Assembly (NCBI GenBank): GCA_028673005.1
Contig: CM054113.1
Location: 171,476,837 to 171,540,836, forward strand
DNA: 64,000 bases
Direction of reading: 5' to 3'
DNA from: Tanypteryx hageni
Lineage: Eukaryota; Arthropoda; Insecta; Odonata; Petaluridae
Shown here: one piece after another, positions 47,040 to 59,200 of the stretch
How the letters are laid out: each line of letters begins with the position of its first letter
Numbering within the stretch: position 1 is the first letter of the stretch
The notes under the pieces: model-generated
What the model saw: the letters and a program-made list of their open reading frames with translations, nothing else
What the model was told of the DNA's origin: nothing
The model's database searches: none
Program-made: the position numbers and the translations under genes

Positions 47040-48335
47040 TCCTCAAATGGGCGTTAGGCAGATACGTAGTAGAACGTTAACTTTAGCTTTTTCCAATCTA
47101 GACCATCGTTTTACATAATGCAGTGGTTCAACGAAATCATAGTTTATTAGGATAGAGCAGGCATTGTTGTCTTTCCACTTTCCACACAATATGGCATTAT
47201 TCTCATCAAAAATGTAATCGTAGGTTCCTCTGTTCTTTTTTTTTCATTTCCTTTAAAGGCATAATTAGGCATTTATGAACTCGATTGTCTCTTGCTCTGA
47301 TTGTTTTCTTTTTGAGGCACACCAGTAATGCATAAGGGTGAAATAATTATCGAAAAAACCGCGTGATTTGGTATGTGGTTCAACAAATTGATCACGACAA
47401 TAGCGCTTACAGGTAAAGATTTGAGATGTTCCTGTTGTTTATGATTTTTTCCACAGTAAACCCAGAAGAGCTGCTTGACATCCAGTTTTTGTACCCAAAC
47501 CTTACAACTTTTTCTTTGATAAATTTTTTTGCTGGATTGTGTCCGAAATACTTCACCATGGATTCATTCTGATTAGTCTTTGTGGAAGGAACCCCATTGG
47601 CAAAAACTTTTATAAGCATATTCATAAGTGGCCTAGTTTTGAACATTCGGTCTTGAGATTGCCCTATTTTGCTATTGTTAGCCATGTGCAACAGCCGTTT
47701 GATTTCTAAATATCGATTTCGTGAGATACTATCGTAAATAAGTGAAACTCCCAGGTCCTCATCGAGAGACTAGTATATTCGCTCTTGTGGTAAATAATTA
47801 CAATCTGTCAGCAATAAAACGGTAAAACATGTTCACATTTCATTCACACTAATTTTGAAGGCATGATGGATTTTCTGTTGTGCATATAAAATAGTTAAGT
47901 CCCAAACATATTGTACGATTTCATCGCTAAGAAGCTTTTCAAATATATCTCTCGGAGACAAATCTTTCATTTCATTTATAACAGCATGAAATTCATCAGT
48001 TAACATACATATGTTCCAAAAGCAGAATATATAGGTTGTTTTTTTTAACCATCTTGGCTTCACAAAATCAAACTATTCATCAAACACCAGCAGATGCATC
48101 TCCTCTTATGTCCTCTTTGACTGATTTCTTAGTAGCATCATCTTCTTCTGTAATAGTATCCGGAACCTAGACTTCAATGAAACTGGGAATATCTTGCGGT
48201 AATGAATTAGGTCTGCATAAAACTTCATCATCAATTTCCTCACAGTCCGTCAGTTCATATAAATTTGGTGGAATAATACTGACTTGAAACTTTTCAGCAT
48301 TTTTCATAATCACTGGATTCTTCATTCATTATAGC
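47040..48335 (-). pseudogene. piggyBac transposase relic
   Basis: The N-terminal acidic region reads IIPPNLYELTDCEEIDDEVL at about 48270 and PQDIPSFIEV near 48190, typical of piggyBac-derived proteins. Next, 48063-47833 reads LSPRDIFEKLLSDEIVQYVW with LYAQQK, the start of the transposase domain. Then 47691-47407 reads MANNSKIGQSQDRMFKTRPL, then NESMVKYFGHNPAKKFI and VRFGYKNW, around the second conserved acidic position. The far end, 47330-47050, reads CLIMPLKEMKKKEQRN and, in shifted frames, remnants like VKRWSRLEKAK. Stops (near 48180, 48080) and shifts occur throughout, and the stretch between the first and second blocks is deleted. No start codon can be assigned because the mariner interrupts the 5' part. 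Confidence 0.92.
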
Positions 48336-48339
48336 AAGA

Positions 48340-49535
48340 ACGGCCTCCTCCTTCAAAGTAATCCCCTTGGGCTTTTATACAGCGTTCCCAGCGTTTTTTC
48401 CATGGTGCGAAGCATCCTCGGAAGTTCGCAGGTGTGAGCGTGTTAAGCACCTCTTGCGATTCTGCCCGGGTCTCCTCAATCGTGTCAAAACGTCGCCCTA
48501 TCAGCCGGAGTTTCATTTTGAGGAACAGGAAAAAGTCGCAGGGTGCGAGGTCAGGAGAGTAGGTGAGGTGGAGGATGACTGTCATGATTTTGGAAGCCAG
48601 GAACTACCTAATAACGAGTGACGTGTGGGCGGTCGCATTGTCATGGTGGAGCACCCAGTCATTGGTGCGCCATTTGTCTGGGCGTTTGCGTCGGACGTTC
48701 TTCCTTAGCCGTTCCAAAACATCACAGTAAAACTTTCCATTGACAGTTTGACCGAGTGGGAGGAATTCTTTGTGGACGATCCCAACGACGTCAAAAAAAT
48801 GATCAGCATGGACTTGACATTGCTGCGAACTTGACGCGCTTTTTTCGGCCGCGGTGATTTTGGCGACCTCCACTGTGACGAATGCTGCTTTGTCTCAGGG
48901 TCATAACCATAAACCCAAGATTCATCACCAGTTATGACCTTGGAGATGAAGTTGGGGTCTTCTCTAACTTCATTTTGAAGCTCCCTGCAGACAGCAACGC
49001 GATGGTCTTTCTGGTCGTTGCTCAGCAGTCTCGGATCAAATGTTGCAGCAATGCGTCTCATGTTCAAATCCTCCGACAAAATGCGTTGACACGTCCCGTG
49101 CGACAGTCCGACGATGTCACAAACGTCATGGATTGTTCGCCTTCGGTCTGCCAGGATAACCTCACGCACTTTTGTGACGTTTTCCGGAGTTGTGCTTGTC
49201 GACGGTCGACCAGAACGCTCATCGTCGTCGACAGACGTCCGTCCGTCCTTGAAACGTTTGTACCAAAGGAACGTTTTGCTTTGACTTAAAGCATCATCAC
49301 CAAATGCTTGTTTAAGCATTCTGTGTGTTTCTGCTGCCGTTTTGCCGAGTATGAGGACAGCATAAAATAACTGGAAAAATAACGCAGAAATTATACAAAT
49401 AAATATAATACGATTTTTATTCACGGTAAATTAACAGTATTTATAACCAAATGCACTTTAACTAAATACTAAACATTTCCAATGAAGTTGTATGCGTGTA
49501 AATAGTCTCCGAGACTTCCCCCATTTGTACAAAAA
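48340..49535 (-). mobile_element. mariner transposon relic nested in the piggyBac
   Basis: Mariner coding sequence replaces piggyBac sequence between about 48340 and 49535. A possible 5' end, CAAATGGGGGAAGTCTCGG read on the minus strand after GTA, lies near 49530; the matching 3' inverted repeat was not found, so the 3' end appears truncated at the piggyBac junction near 48340. Confidence 0.8.
48345..49400 (-). pseudogene. mariner transposase relic, all three catalytic Asp retained
   Basis: The minus-strand reading gives GKTAAETHRMLKQAFGDDAL, SKTFLWYKRFKDGRTS and SGRPSTSTTPENV (N-terminal HTH pair), then VITGDESWVYGYD (first Asp), FYCDVL, VLHHDNATAHTSL (second Asp) and YSPDLAPCDFFLF (third Asp). 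The last two Asp residues have 34 residues between them. It ends GDYFEGGG. Only two disabling changes stand out: a frameshift at the A7 run 48793-48799, and a TAG at 48604-48606. The normal start is lost, because the sequence upstream of GKTAAE does not match mariner. Compared with the mariner at 1092 it belongs to a different mariner lineage and is much less decayed. Confidence 0.94.
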
Positions 49536-49658
49536 TATAAACGGAAAGACATTGTTATACATTTCGGCACAATAGGAGTTCAACTAGCCGTCCTCAAACA
49601 ACGACGGCCGGCGCTAATGGGTTAAGGCAAACGTTAAGAAAAAACGGCATTATTGAAC

Positions 49659-52122
49659 CAGGGCATCGAACCGAAATTTTTTTCTCTCCGGTTTTCGTTC
49701 CGGTTCACACAAAATTAAAAAAATGGTTCGGTTTCGGTTTCACTCCAGCTACCACCATTGAACCGGTTTTTTTCGCTCCGACTTTGAATTTTTAGAAGAG
49801 AATTCCGAAATAATCTTTATTAATTAATGTTATTTTTTATTAAAACCAAATACGTCTTCACTATCGCAAGTCAAGAAGAAAAAAATGGACACGCACGTAA
49901 CATCGCGCAAGCGCTCCCTCCCACCATGCAACGAACAGTAAAACATTGTATGAATTCCCTTCTTACATTTTTCGTTATTATGCGTTCTTTGTACGTGAAC
50001 GTGAACGCATATAGGGGAGGTCGTTTCCGTCCGTCCGTCCGCATGTTAAAACTTGGAAACCGCTGGACGTATTTAGATGAAATTTGGTATTGGGGAGTTT
50101 TGCTAAACTTTATCGATCGATTTCAATTTTGGTCCAACTCGGACAAATATGATGACCACTTTACATGAAGGCATAAAATATACCTTTGTTTTAACTCGGA
50201 ACCGTTGGGTATATTTTGATGAAATTTGGTATTGGGGAGTTTTGTTAAAATTAAACGACCGATTCCAATTTTGGTTAACATCGGACAACAATTACGACCA
50301 CTTACGAATAGTTCACAATGTTCCTTTGCATTAACTCGGAAACCGCTTGATGTATTTTGATGAAATTTGGTATTGGGGAGTTTTGCTGAAATTAATTGAC
50401 CGATTCCAATTTTGGTTACAATCGGACAACAACTACGACCACTTTACATGACCTACATGTAATTAACAATGTTTCTTTGTTTGTTTTAATAAAATTTCGT
50501 ATTGGGAAGTTTTACTAAAATTGGTCGACCCATTTCAATTCTGGTTAAAATTGATCAAAAATTACGACCACTTGAAGACCTACAAGTAGTTGACAATATT
50601 CCTGTTTCAACTCGTGAACTGCTTGATGTATATTGATGAAATTTGGTATTGGGAAGTTTTGCTAAAATTTGTCGGCCGATTTCAATTTTGGTTAAAATCG
50701 GAGAAAAATGACGACAACTTTATATGAAGACCTACATGAAGTTTACAATGTTTATTTGTTTCAACTCGGGAACCGCTTGAAATATTGTGATGAAATTTGG
50801 TATTGGATAGTTTTGTTAAAATTAATTGACCGATTCCAATTTTGGTTAAAATCTAACAATAATTACGACTACTTTGCATGAAGACTTACATGTATTTTAC
50901 AGCGTACCTCGCTTGCTTCTAGTTAAATTCTCATCTGAACGAAAAATATTGAGAACATTGTGAAATCTCAAAGAACGCATTTGGAAGCTCTGTGTACTCC
51001 GACATGGAGTACACCTTTCCAATCATGTTCAGTTTGTAAACGAACCCTTAAATCCTTAAATTTATTTTTTCCTTTTTAGCGCGTATATAAGCTATTTAAA
51101 ATGTTATTTATATTTTATTTTTTAATTTGATGTAAAACCGTAGTTATTCTTTTAAAAGTCAACATTTCTTTGATTTCATAATTCCAATATTCCAGATCCC
51201 AATATAAGCAGATACTCTCATTATCATAATGAATTTGTTCCAACATTACTCATGCAGGTACTTGAATAGGTAGAGTAATATTAATTCACATTTGAATGTA
51301 GAGTATAATTCATACAGATTTGTTAAAGAAGAGCTACTTAACTATTTTTTAATACCATAATTTAGATATTAATATTACAAATACCATACAATCTATAATT
51401 ACATCAATTTTCTTAAGACAAAAAAATATGTATACACAGTAACAATTGACAGAAGAATACCTCAAAACACGACTGCGGAGCGATCCTTCCTGGATAAGTT
51501 TTAGAGAAAGACTACCGAAATATAAGGGTTCAATGCATATGGGGAAGGGATGAAAGTTTATGGGGACAATAATCTCCAACTTTAAGCAAAATCCAAGTTA
51601 AGAATCGTGAAACATTTTTTCCCTGAATACTCCACGTGGTAGGTTCAGGGGGAGGGCACCAAGACGATTAGCGGCTGTCTTCAAAGTATCACAAACATAA
51701 GTTCCACTTGTCTCGTTTAACAGGGTTCAGGGAAACCTCAGCAAGACTTATCCTTGACCCTCTCTCTATGTATTGAGATGTCCATGGAAAATCCCACCAT
51801 TGAACGGACAGATATTATCACAAAAATGCATCTCTCCAAAGGCTTAGGAGCTTGTATTCTCAAGAAAACCATTAGCCTATGCCTTATTCGGTGTTGAAAA
51901 GCGAGGTTTAAAAAAAACTCATATTAAAGCAAAAGGAAACCCCCTTTTTTCGCTCTCACTGTTTATGCGAACCGAAAAAATGGAACGAAATAAATTACGG
52001 TTTTCGGTTTCGGTTCGGGTTCTGAAAAATATTTTTTTATCGGTTCGGGTTCGGTTTCACTCCAGTAAAAATAACGTTTTTTTCGGTTTCGGTTTTCGGT
52101 TCGGTTCCGGTTCGATGCCCTG
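49659..52122. mobile_element. hAT element, 2.46 kb, perfect 8-bp target duplication
   Basis: Flanks are TATTGAAC at 49651-49658 and 52123-52130. The ends are CAGGGCATCGAACCG and its reverse complement, identical over 15 bp. Subterminal GGTTCGGTTTCGG-type repeats are dense on both sides (49670-49770; 51965-52110), as in many hAT elements where they bind transposase. No transposase domain was seen; the interior includes a family C repeat at 49980-51029. It starts 33 bp after the piggyBac's right TTAA. Confidence 0.93.
49980..51029 (+). repeat. 'GCGTTC' repeat family C, copy 2
   Basis: The copy starts TATGCGTTCTTTG, which folds with GAACGCATA 25 bp on. Six or so ~150-bp degenerate modules follow, each containing 'tgatgaaatttggtattggg' and 'ccgattccaattttggtta'. 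It ends CAAAGAACGCATTTGGAAGC, then the hairpin GTGTACTCC-GACAT-GGAGTACAC and CTTTCCAATC. Open frames at 49827-50334 translate these modules and are not genes. Confidence 0.82.
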
Positions 52123-52130
52123 TATTGAAC

Positions 52131-54300
52131 CGAAAATGTCGGCAAATAATCCAAAAGGCCCGCCGAATAAACATTAGAATCGTTCCACACAAAAATAAAC
52201 CGCATCGAAGCCTAAAAATAGAACAAACAATCAGGTATTGGAACGTTGAAAATGATCACGAAAATTGTTTATTCCTGTGAAGAGAGAAAGAGAGAAGGGG
52301 GAGGAGATAAAAAATCGTAAATTCAAGCGGACGACAATTCCTCCGTATTCGCGACGACGAGAGGGATAACGAGGTATTTGGTGCGTTCGTGGAGGAAAAA
52401 AAGAAGTATAACCGTTGAAAAATCCACGCCGTGTTTTACAAAAAATAACAAACGAAGCGAGATCCCCCGCACAAATTAAACGATTTATGATGGGAGTGGA
52501 GTAATTACTCGGACAAAAGAAACGATCGTACCCGGGAAAAGCGTCGCAGGCTCTGCTTTTTTTCTTCATCCCGAAAAAGAGAGAGAGGAAAAAATGGCGG
52601 AGGGATTAAAAACAGTCCATTCATACGGAATGAGAAACGGGATTGGTGAAGGGAGAAGGGAGTGGAGGAAAAGATTGGAGGAGAGAGTGAAGGGAAGAAG
52701 GGGAATGGGATAGAAACGTGAAAGGACAGGAGTGACACATAAATATCGATTGGATCGTGAAATATGACGACAATAACTCAAGCTCACGCACTCACACACA
52801 CACACACACCCATCGTCCGTCGATATCTTGGATATAGGGTGGCGAATATGTAAAGGGAAAGAGGGAGAGAGAGATGGAATGGTTCCTGTTGGAAAGGTTT
52901 CGTTGGAGAGGGAGGAGAGAGATGAAATGAGAAGGGAGAAAAATATGAGAAATGAAGAAATAACGATATATGAAAGATAGATGACAAATGAAGGAAGAAA
53001 GAGAAATGAGATGAAGAAAGAAAGAAAAAGAGGTAGAATGAACTGACGAGGAATGGAGGTATGGAATGAGAACTGAAACAATCGCGAAGAGACAGACAAA
53101 CTTCTGAATTGGAGTAAAACTAAGGCTATGTTGTCACTTCTTAAGACAGAAAATACGGGAGGAAAATACATAGCGAGGGAATAGAAGGAAGCTAGAGTTA
53201 GATAGCACGGAGAATGGGAGGGGGAGATATAAGGAGGGAGGTAATATGAAGCCAGGAAGGACGAAGAAAAAGGGTTGCGTGATTAGAAAGAATGGCTGGA
53301 TATATATTAAACAAAGACGATGCGGAAAGGAGAATAAAGAGAGAAATAATTGATGGGATGTAAGGAAAGTATTGGAAGGAAGGAGAAGAGAATGGAGTAA
53401 ATAAGAAAGGAGATATGGAGGCAGAGAGGAATGCATCGTGGAGAAATGTATGATGACAGCGAAGTTGAGGGAGACAAAGAGAGAGAGGGGGAAGAGAGAA
53501 AGAGTCACGTGGCTGTGGATGGGAATATGGTACGGACGGAGAGAAGAGAGAGTGAGAGGAAAAAAGGGAAAGAGATAGAGTGAGAGAGAGATTAGGAAGA
53601 TGGAGAATGCTTGGTAGAGATACAGAGAGTGGATAAGAGAGGAAGAGAAAGACGGAGAGAGGGGAGAGAGAGATTAGGAAGAGAGAGAATGATTGGTAGA
53701 GATACAGAGAGCGGGTAAGAAAGAGAGGAAGAGAAAGACGGAGAGGGGGGAGAGAGAGATTAGGAAGAGGGAGAAAGATTGGTGGAGAGAGCGGGGAAGA
53801 AAGAGAGGAAGATAAAGACGGAGAAAGAGGGGGAAAGAGAGTGGGAGAAAGAGGGGGAGGGATGGGGGAAGAGAGAGGGGAAGGAAGAGAGAGGGGGAGG
53901 AAGAGAGAGGGGGAGGAAGAGAGAGGGGGAGGAAGAGAGGGGGAGGAAGAGAGAGGGAGAGAACAGAGGAAGAAAGACATGAAAGGTGAAAAAAGAAACG
54001 TAAGACAAGGGGGAAAATACGTGGAGAGAAATTCGTAGTAAAAGAGAGAAGATGGATTTAGGTAGAAAGGTGAAGTTAGGAGGAAGGCTGTAGGATGAGG
54101 CACGGCGGGAAATAAAAAAAATAAAAGAGAAAATGGAGGGCCTGCGTGTGACGGAAGGGAACCGAGAGGGCAGGAAGAGTGATAGAGGGGGGAAATTGGA
54201 CGATAATAAAAGAGGGAAATGAGAAGGGAGGGAACGGCGGAAGAATAATAAAAAAAATAAAAAGTTCGGAAGATGAAATGGGAACGAGAAAATAAATGGG
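52131..54300 (+). repeat. extended purine-rich tract
   Basis: From about 52560, and densest at 53450-54000, the + strand is nearly all A and G (GAGAGAGAGG, GGGGGAGGAAGAG). A short CA repeat lies at 52790-52810. Minus-strand frames of 67-301 codons here are S, L, P, F low complexity; plus frames are E, R, G low complexity. None is a gene. Confidence 0.88.
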
Positions 54301-56193
54301 GAGGCGAAGCGAGCGAAAGAGAGAGGGACTATAGCGGTTGTTTGGGGTTATAGAAAAGGACAGTAGGAAAAAGTTCTCCGAATTAAAGGTTTTAAAGGGA
54401 GTAAAGGCAAATCCATTCCATGGGGAAAGAAGAAAATGAGTGAGGAGATGAATTGGGAGAATACTACTCGTCCATAAAATGACTCCAACCTCCGAAAAGA
54501 TACTTTAATTTATGTCGCCCAAAAACAGGATTCGACGGGTACCTCTTCTTTTAAAGATTGCATCACCAATTATTCTGGTATAATTTGGCGTCGCTATAAT
54601 CCGCCCACACGGATGATAGGAGTAGGTAATGTGTTCCGGCATAAATAGATTCGCCCGGTTATGGTGACGCTTAAAATAAAAGACTTTTAAAGCCACAAAT
54701 TATATAGAAAATCGTCGTGTTAATCCTAGTTTTTATCAATCTTCTTCGCAGTAAAATATTTATAAGATACTAGTAGCGTAGGAGAGAATTCAGTAATTCC
54801 ACCTTCAAACAAAAATGGGCATCGCTACGACTTTTTAAAGGATGTCATTTAAACCGAAAACAATATAAAATATAGTAAATTAGATTAACGTTAAGCAGAA
54901 GACATTTAAGGTTATTGCATACATTACAAATATAGTGACTATATATCACGTGTGATTTTCATTTTTCATCCTTACAATACCGTTCAGCACTATATCTCTA
55001 AAGTATTTTGTAATTTTATCGATTAGAGTTCAGGTGTTTCGCCGCCAAAATTTTAAATGCTTTTTAACGTTAGCAACGTTTATTTTGCGAATCACATTTC
55101 ATCCCCTAGATGTTAAATTTATGAATTATTATAATCTTTTTACTAGGTTTCTTTAGAACCATTTTGAACGAAGGATTAATCTGCGCAGGCTTTCGTTTTA
55201 AGAAAACGCGTTTATTTTATTTGTATTAAAATTTTACTCGAGTGATTCAAGAAATTATGTTCGTTATCCCACAAAATAAATCTGCTAACACACCAATGAA
55301 AAAGCAACAACTTAGCTGCTGAAACTATTTTTCCCGAGAAAATTGGAGGAATAGCAGCTGTGATTGTTCTCCATTGTACTCTGCTTAATGGCTCAGCCAA
55401 GCCAGGGAATTCTGGCATTATCGTTATTATTCAGCGGCAGGCGTTAAGTAGAAAATCATAATAGGAATTTTAATTAAACTTGGCCAAAATGAAAAACTAA
55501 GGGGAAGAATTTTCGTGATACTTGCTCTGTTAATATTCTTTTATTTTAATTAACTGGGTGGGCAGATCTATCCCATTAATCGTGGAACAAATTTACATCT
55601 CGGGCCAGGAAAACAATTCTTGCTGCAGCCCTTTTAAATTAACTGCGCATTTTTTTCATTCTTTGATTGTATAGAAATTGTTTGGCTTCGAGCCTTTTTC
55701 CTCCATAGTAACTACGCGGGAATCGATGATTTACGTTTCAAATTTATGCTTTAAAATGGATTGAAATTGGCATACAAACACGGAATTCACTATTAATTGA
55801 GATGAAAAGCATATTTACATGGCTATATGAATTTGAATAGTATTTTAATTATACAAAATATTAATTTACAAAAAGAGACTTATTTTCAGATTAAATAAAT
55901 CCTAAACACCTCGACTATAATTATTTTTATTATTATATTAAAATGTGCTAAGTTTTCGTTAATTTCTATGTGAAAACACAAAAATACATGTAAAAATTGA
56001 ACAAGGACAAATAATTAATAATAAATATTAATAAAATAAGTATAATTGCTTCATTTTCACTCGTAGACAAAATCAGGACCTAACAGCAGATAAAAATCAT
56101 TAATTCAGTAATTTGTATTTTTATTTTCCCTCCATAATATTCGGCAGTTATTATGTCTGGAAGCATTTAATGACATAAAAAAGTAAACATGTC
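54301..56193. other. spacer, no gene seen
   Basis: AT-rich DNA with short frames at 54505-54696 and 55212-55418 lacking known domains. Confidence 0.5.
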
Positions 56194-57000
56194 CTTATAA
56201 AATGGTCCTGTGCGTGTGTCTCCCACTAACAACTTTTGCACCAATGGACCGATTTTCATGAAACTTGGTATGAGGCTCGTGCTGCCAGGGCTCACCTCCG
56301 GGCTATATTTTATTTGGCGAAGATTGAATTCCCAAGTTCGATTTCAGGAACTTTTTCCCCTATTTATTGTACATAGAAAATCTCAAATCCATCGTGCAGA
56401 GATGTTTTCTTTAATACATTAAAATATCTTAAAATTGTGATATCGGAGCGAGGTTAATACTTTTCTAAGGGGAAAAGAATTTAGAGTCGAATTCTTATCG
56501 CCGAATTTTGATAATTGATCGTATTTTCTTGAATTTCTACTAAAATATAGCGTTTTTGCGTTTTAAATCGCATTTTATCGGATTGTTGCCATGGAGACGA
56601 TTATTACCGAACTCGGTTTGAACATAGACTAGTAAATAAATGGGTTATTTTCTTTTCCGTTCGACTACTCTTCAACAATTGACAGTTGATCCAGACAGAT
56701 TAGCGTATAAATAGTAACATTTATTAAATTCGTTTATTTAAAAATAATACATGCAAAATATAATTTCAGAAAGAGATTTTGACATTGCTTTTAGTATTTT
56801 AAATCTGATAATACTCTATTAATTTGTTTTCCAATTTTCTCTATCATTGATAAGCTATGAATTATAAATGGTATTTACGGTATGAGAATTCCTTGGAATG
56901 ACTAACACATACTGAAACATTTCCTGTCAATATAAGTAATGAATTCGAGACGTCAACTTTGGGAAACCAGCCTGCATTAATCCTGGTTTGGATTTTTTGT
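56194..57000 (+). repeat. repeat family D, copy 2
   Basis: Partner of 44664-45455, same orientation, 11.5 kb away. The first ~390 bp appear identical; later parts differ by substitutions such as CAGCAATTGACAATTG versus CAACAATTGACAGTTG. Here it lies in plain spacer and not inside a family A repeat. Confidence 0.85.
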
Positions 57001-58109
57001 TGCATTTGATTAACACGTAATCGGCTGGAACACGATGGGTAGACCTTTGGTTTTTAACATTTTAATATACTTTACGATCGGGACTTTGACTGATTTACAC
57101 TAATTCACATTAAAAGAAATGAAGATTCTTATTCTCACTTTTGTTCTGTTGTTTAATTCGTGTTTGCTCATATTTTAAGTTTATATTCGGTTTTCTCCGA
57201 TTTTTTTAGTATTTTAAAAAGGAGTTTCCTAGAGGGTTGCTGGCATTGTTGATCTCGGGTTGCTGCATTGTTGGACTCGGGCTTTCAGTCAGTCAGAAAC
57301 GACTCCATTGTATTATAATAATGGACAACTTAACATTACAAATATCAAGCTATTTGACGCTTAGAACATACGATTTGCTGTGCCATCAGAAAGAGCGAAC
57401 ACAACAAAAATGTTGTGTACCGGGAAGTGTTAGTCTAAATCATGTATGTGTTTTGGGTTGTGAAAATGGTGTGAGATATATGATTATTTTGAGAGGGGCA
57501 ATAAAAGTGGTTCAACGAAAGACACCGTGTCACAATTCTTTGTCATAAGCCCTATCGCATAGGGTCACTTCACGCAAGGTTCCCGAATTGTTTGCAGGAT
57601 GTACTGCAACAGGCCCCTAGTTCATTTTATTATAATCACCCATCCAAATACGTAACAGACAGAATGCGTTCTTCTTCGTAAGGTCTCTGGAGAAACATGA
57701 CGTCAGTAGATATAGTGGAAAGGTGCTGAGAGGACACAGAATTCAGGATGCTCTGTCAAATCCGTCCAGTGACGACTTTCTGCGACAATTCACAATATTA
57801 GAATGTGAATTGTCAGCTTTAATGCACATAAATAGCTTTAAAATTTTAATTTCTTCAAATGACGATTCTTGTTAAATAAGCCAGTCAACCGTGAAGCAAA
57901 AGACAACGTAATCGAAAGGAAAAATTATTCGCTTCATAAACGGAAAAATGATGCAGTTTACAAAAATGTTGACATCGCTGCTTTGGCCACTTTATCCACA
58001 GGATGCCCGTAGAGAGGGGACGTAGAGTAGTTTTACTGAAGCCTTCCGGCATCCTACCCTTCTAAGTTAACCGGAGATAGAGCCGTCTCGTCCTCGTGGC
58101 GGGCGTAAA
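57001..58109. other. spacer, no gene recognised
   Basis: An open frame of 103 codons at 57237-57548 (start MLALLISGCCIVG) has no domain I recognise. Its hydrophobic first ~18 residues could imitate a signal peptide, but nothing else supports a gene. Confidence 0.4.
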
Positions 58110-59200
58110 TATTTCTCGAGACCTTTGAGAGAGGGAGAGAAGGGGAGAGAGTTATGCGACAAAATCGCTCTCAAAGAATAGAGTACCGAGTAAAAGCCTT
58201 CGCCAGAGGAGCACTGTCACTCGATTATAATGAGGAGGTGAGTTAATGAGACAAACGATGAAGTCAGTTGGAAAGAGTGACGGATAAGAAGCCGAAAGAG
58301 AGCAAGAGAGAAAAAGAGGCAGAGAAATGGAGAGAGAGATGGGGGAAGAGAGAGAAGGTGGGAGGGATAGAGAGGATGAGAGACAGGGAGTGAGAGAGGG
58401 TAGGAGAGAGAAAGAGATAGAGATATGGAGGGGGAGAGAGATAGGGAAGGCGAGAGAGAGAGTGAGGGAGAGAGATAGGGAGGGAGAGACAATGGGAGAG
58501 AGAGATTGGGAGGAAGAGCGAGAGGGAGGTAAAGGTGAGAGGTGGAGATGTACGATTGGAGAGAGAGGGAGAGACAAGAAGAAAGAGGGAGATGGGGAAA
58601 GAAAGACTTAGGGAATACGAAGGAAAGATGGTGAGCGAAGAAGAAAGAATTGGATTAGAACGTATATGCGCGGATGAAGGGAAGAAGAGCTAGGGCTAAC
58701 AATTTAATTGAATGATGGAAGACGCAAGGAAGAGGGAAGACAAATAATTCTGCACGAGAGAGATAAATATTCGGCTGTGGATTATGGCTTCGAGGTCTTA
58801 AAAAAAGATTTTTTTATAAAATAAAAGTACACTTTTCATGAAGAAACTCATCACGGGTGGTGGAGGAGGATAATTGTAAGAAGGAGGTAAAATTATAAAA
58901 AATGGAAAAAAGAAAAAAGGAAACCAGACGACTCAAAAGGAGGGATGAAGAAAGATCTTGGAAGAGCCAGAAGAAAAAATAACGGAGAAAAAAAGGGAAA
59001 TAAGATGAGAGATCCGGATGACGGAGGAGAGAAACTCTAGGAATGAGAAAATATATAATGATATAAAGGAAGGGAAGATGGGAGGAGGATGAGGGAGACG
59101 CGGTCGAATGGGGCGTAATTGGGCCGTAAGATGGAGAATGAGTGGAATGGTGTGCAGAGGATAAAAGAGAGGCGTAAAAGGGGACAAAATGGCAGAGTGG
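58110..59200 (+). repeat. polypurine tract
   Basis: 58110-58620 is nearly pure GAGA/GGGAGA; 58620-59200 is purine-biased. Associated frames on both strands are low complexity. Confidence 0.85.

Larger units (their letters stand above)
46905..49621 (-). mobile_element. piggyBac element relic with exact TTAA target sites
   Basis: TTAA flanks both ends (46901-46904 and 49622-49625). The terminal repeat CCCATTAGCGCCGGC is a perfect 15-bp inverted repeat. TTAA targets with CCC-starting ends define piggyBac. Total length is 2,717 bp, but about 1.2 kb of this is a nested mariner, so the piggyBac itself is reduced to about 1.5 kb. Confidence 0.95.

Noticed and set aside
49980..51029. Helitron identity for the family C hairpin-ended repeat
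   Set aside because: The hairpin near the end recalls Helitrons, but the sequence after it is CTTTCCAATC, not CTRR, the other end does not start TC, and no A-T insertion site could be shown.
53198..54103. 301-codon minus-strand frame rich in S, L, P, F
   Set aside because: It lies wholly in a polypurine tract, where the opposite strand seldom contains stop codons. It has low complexity and no recognised motif.
57237..57548. Small secreted protein gene (103 codons)
   Set aside because: The hydrophobic start could mimic a signal peptide, but there is no family match, no splice structure and no second copy to judge conservation.
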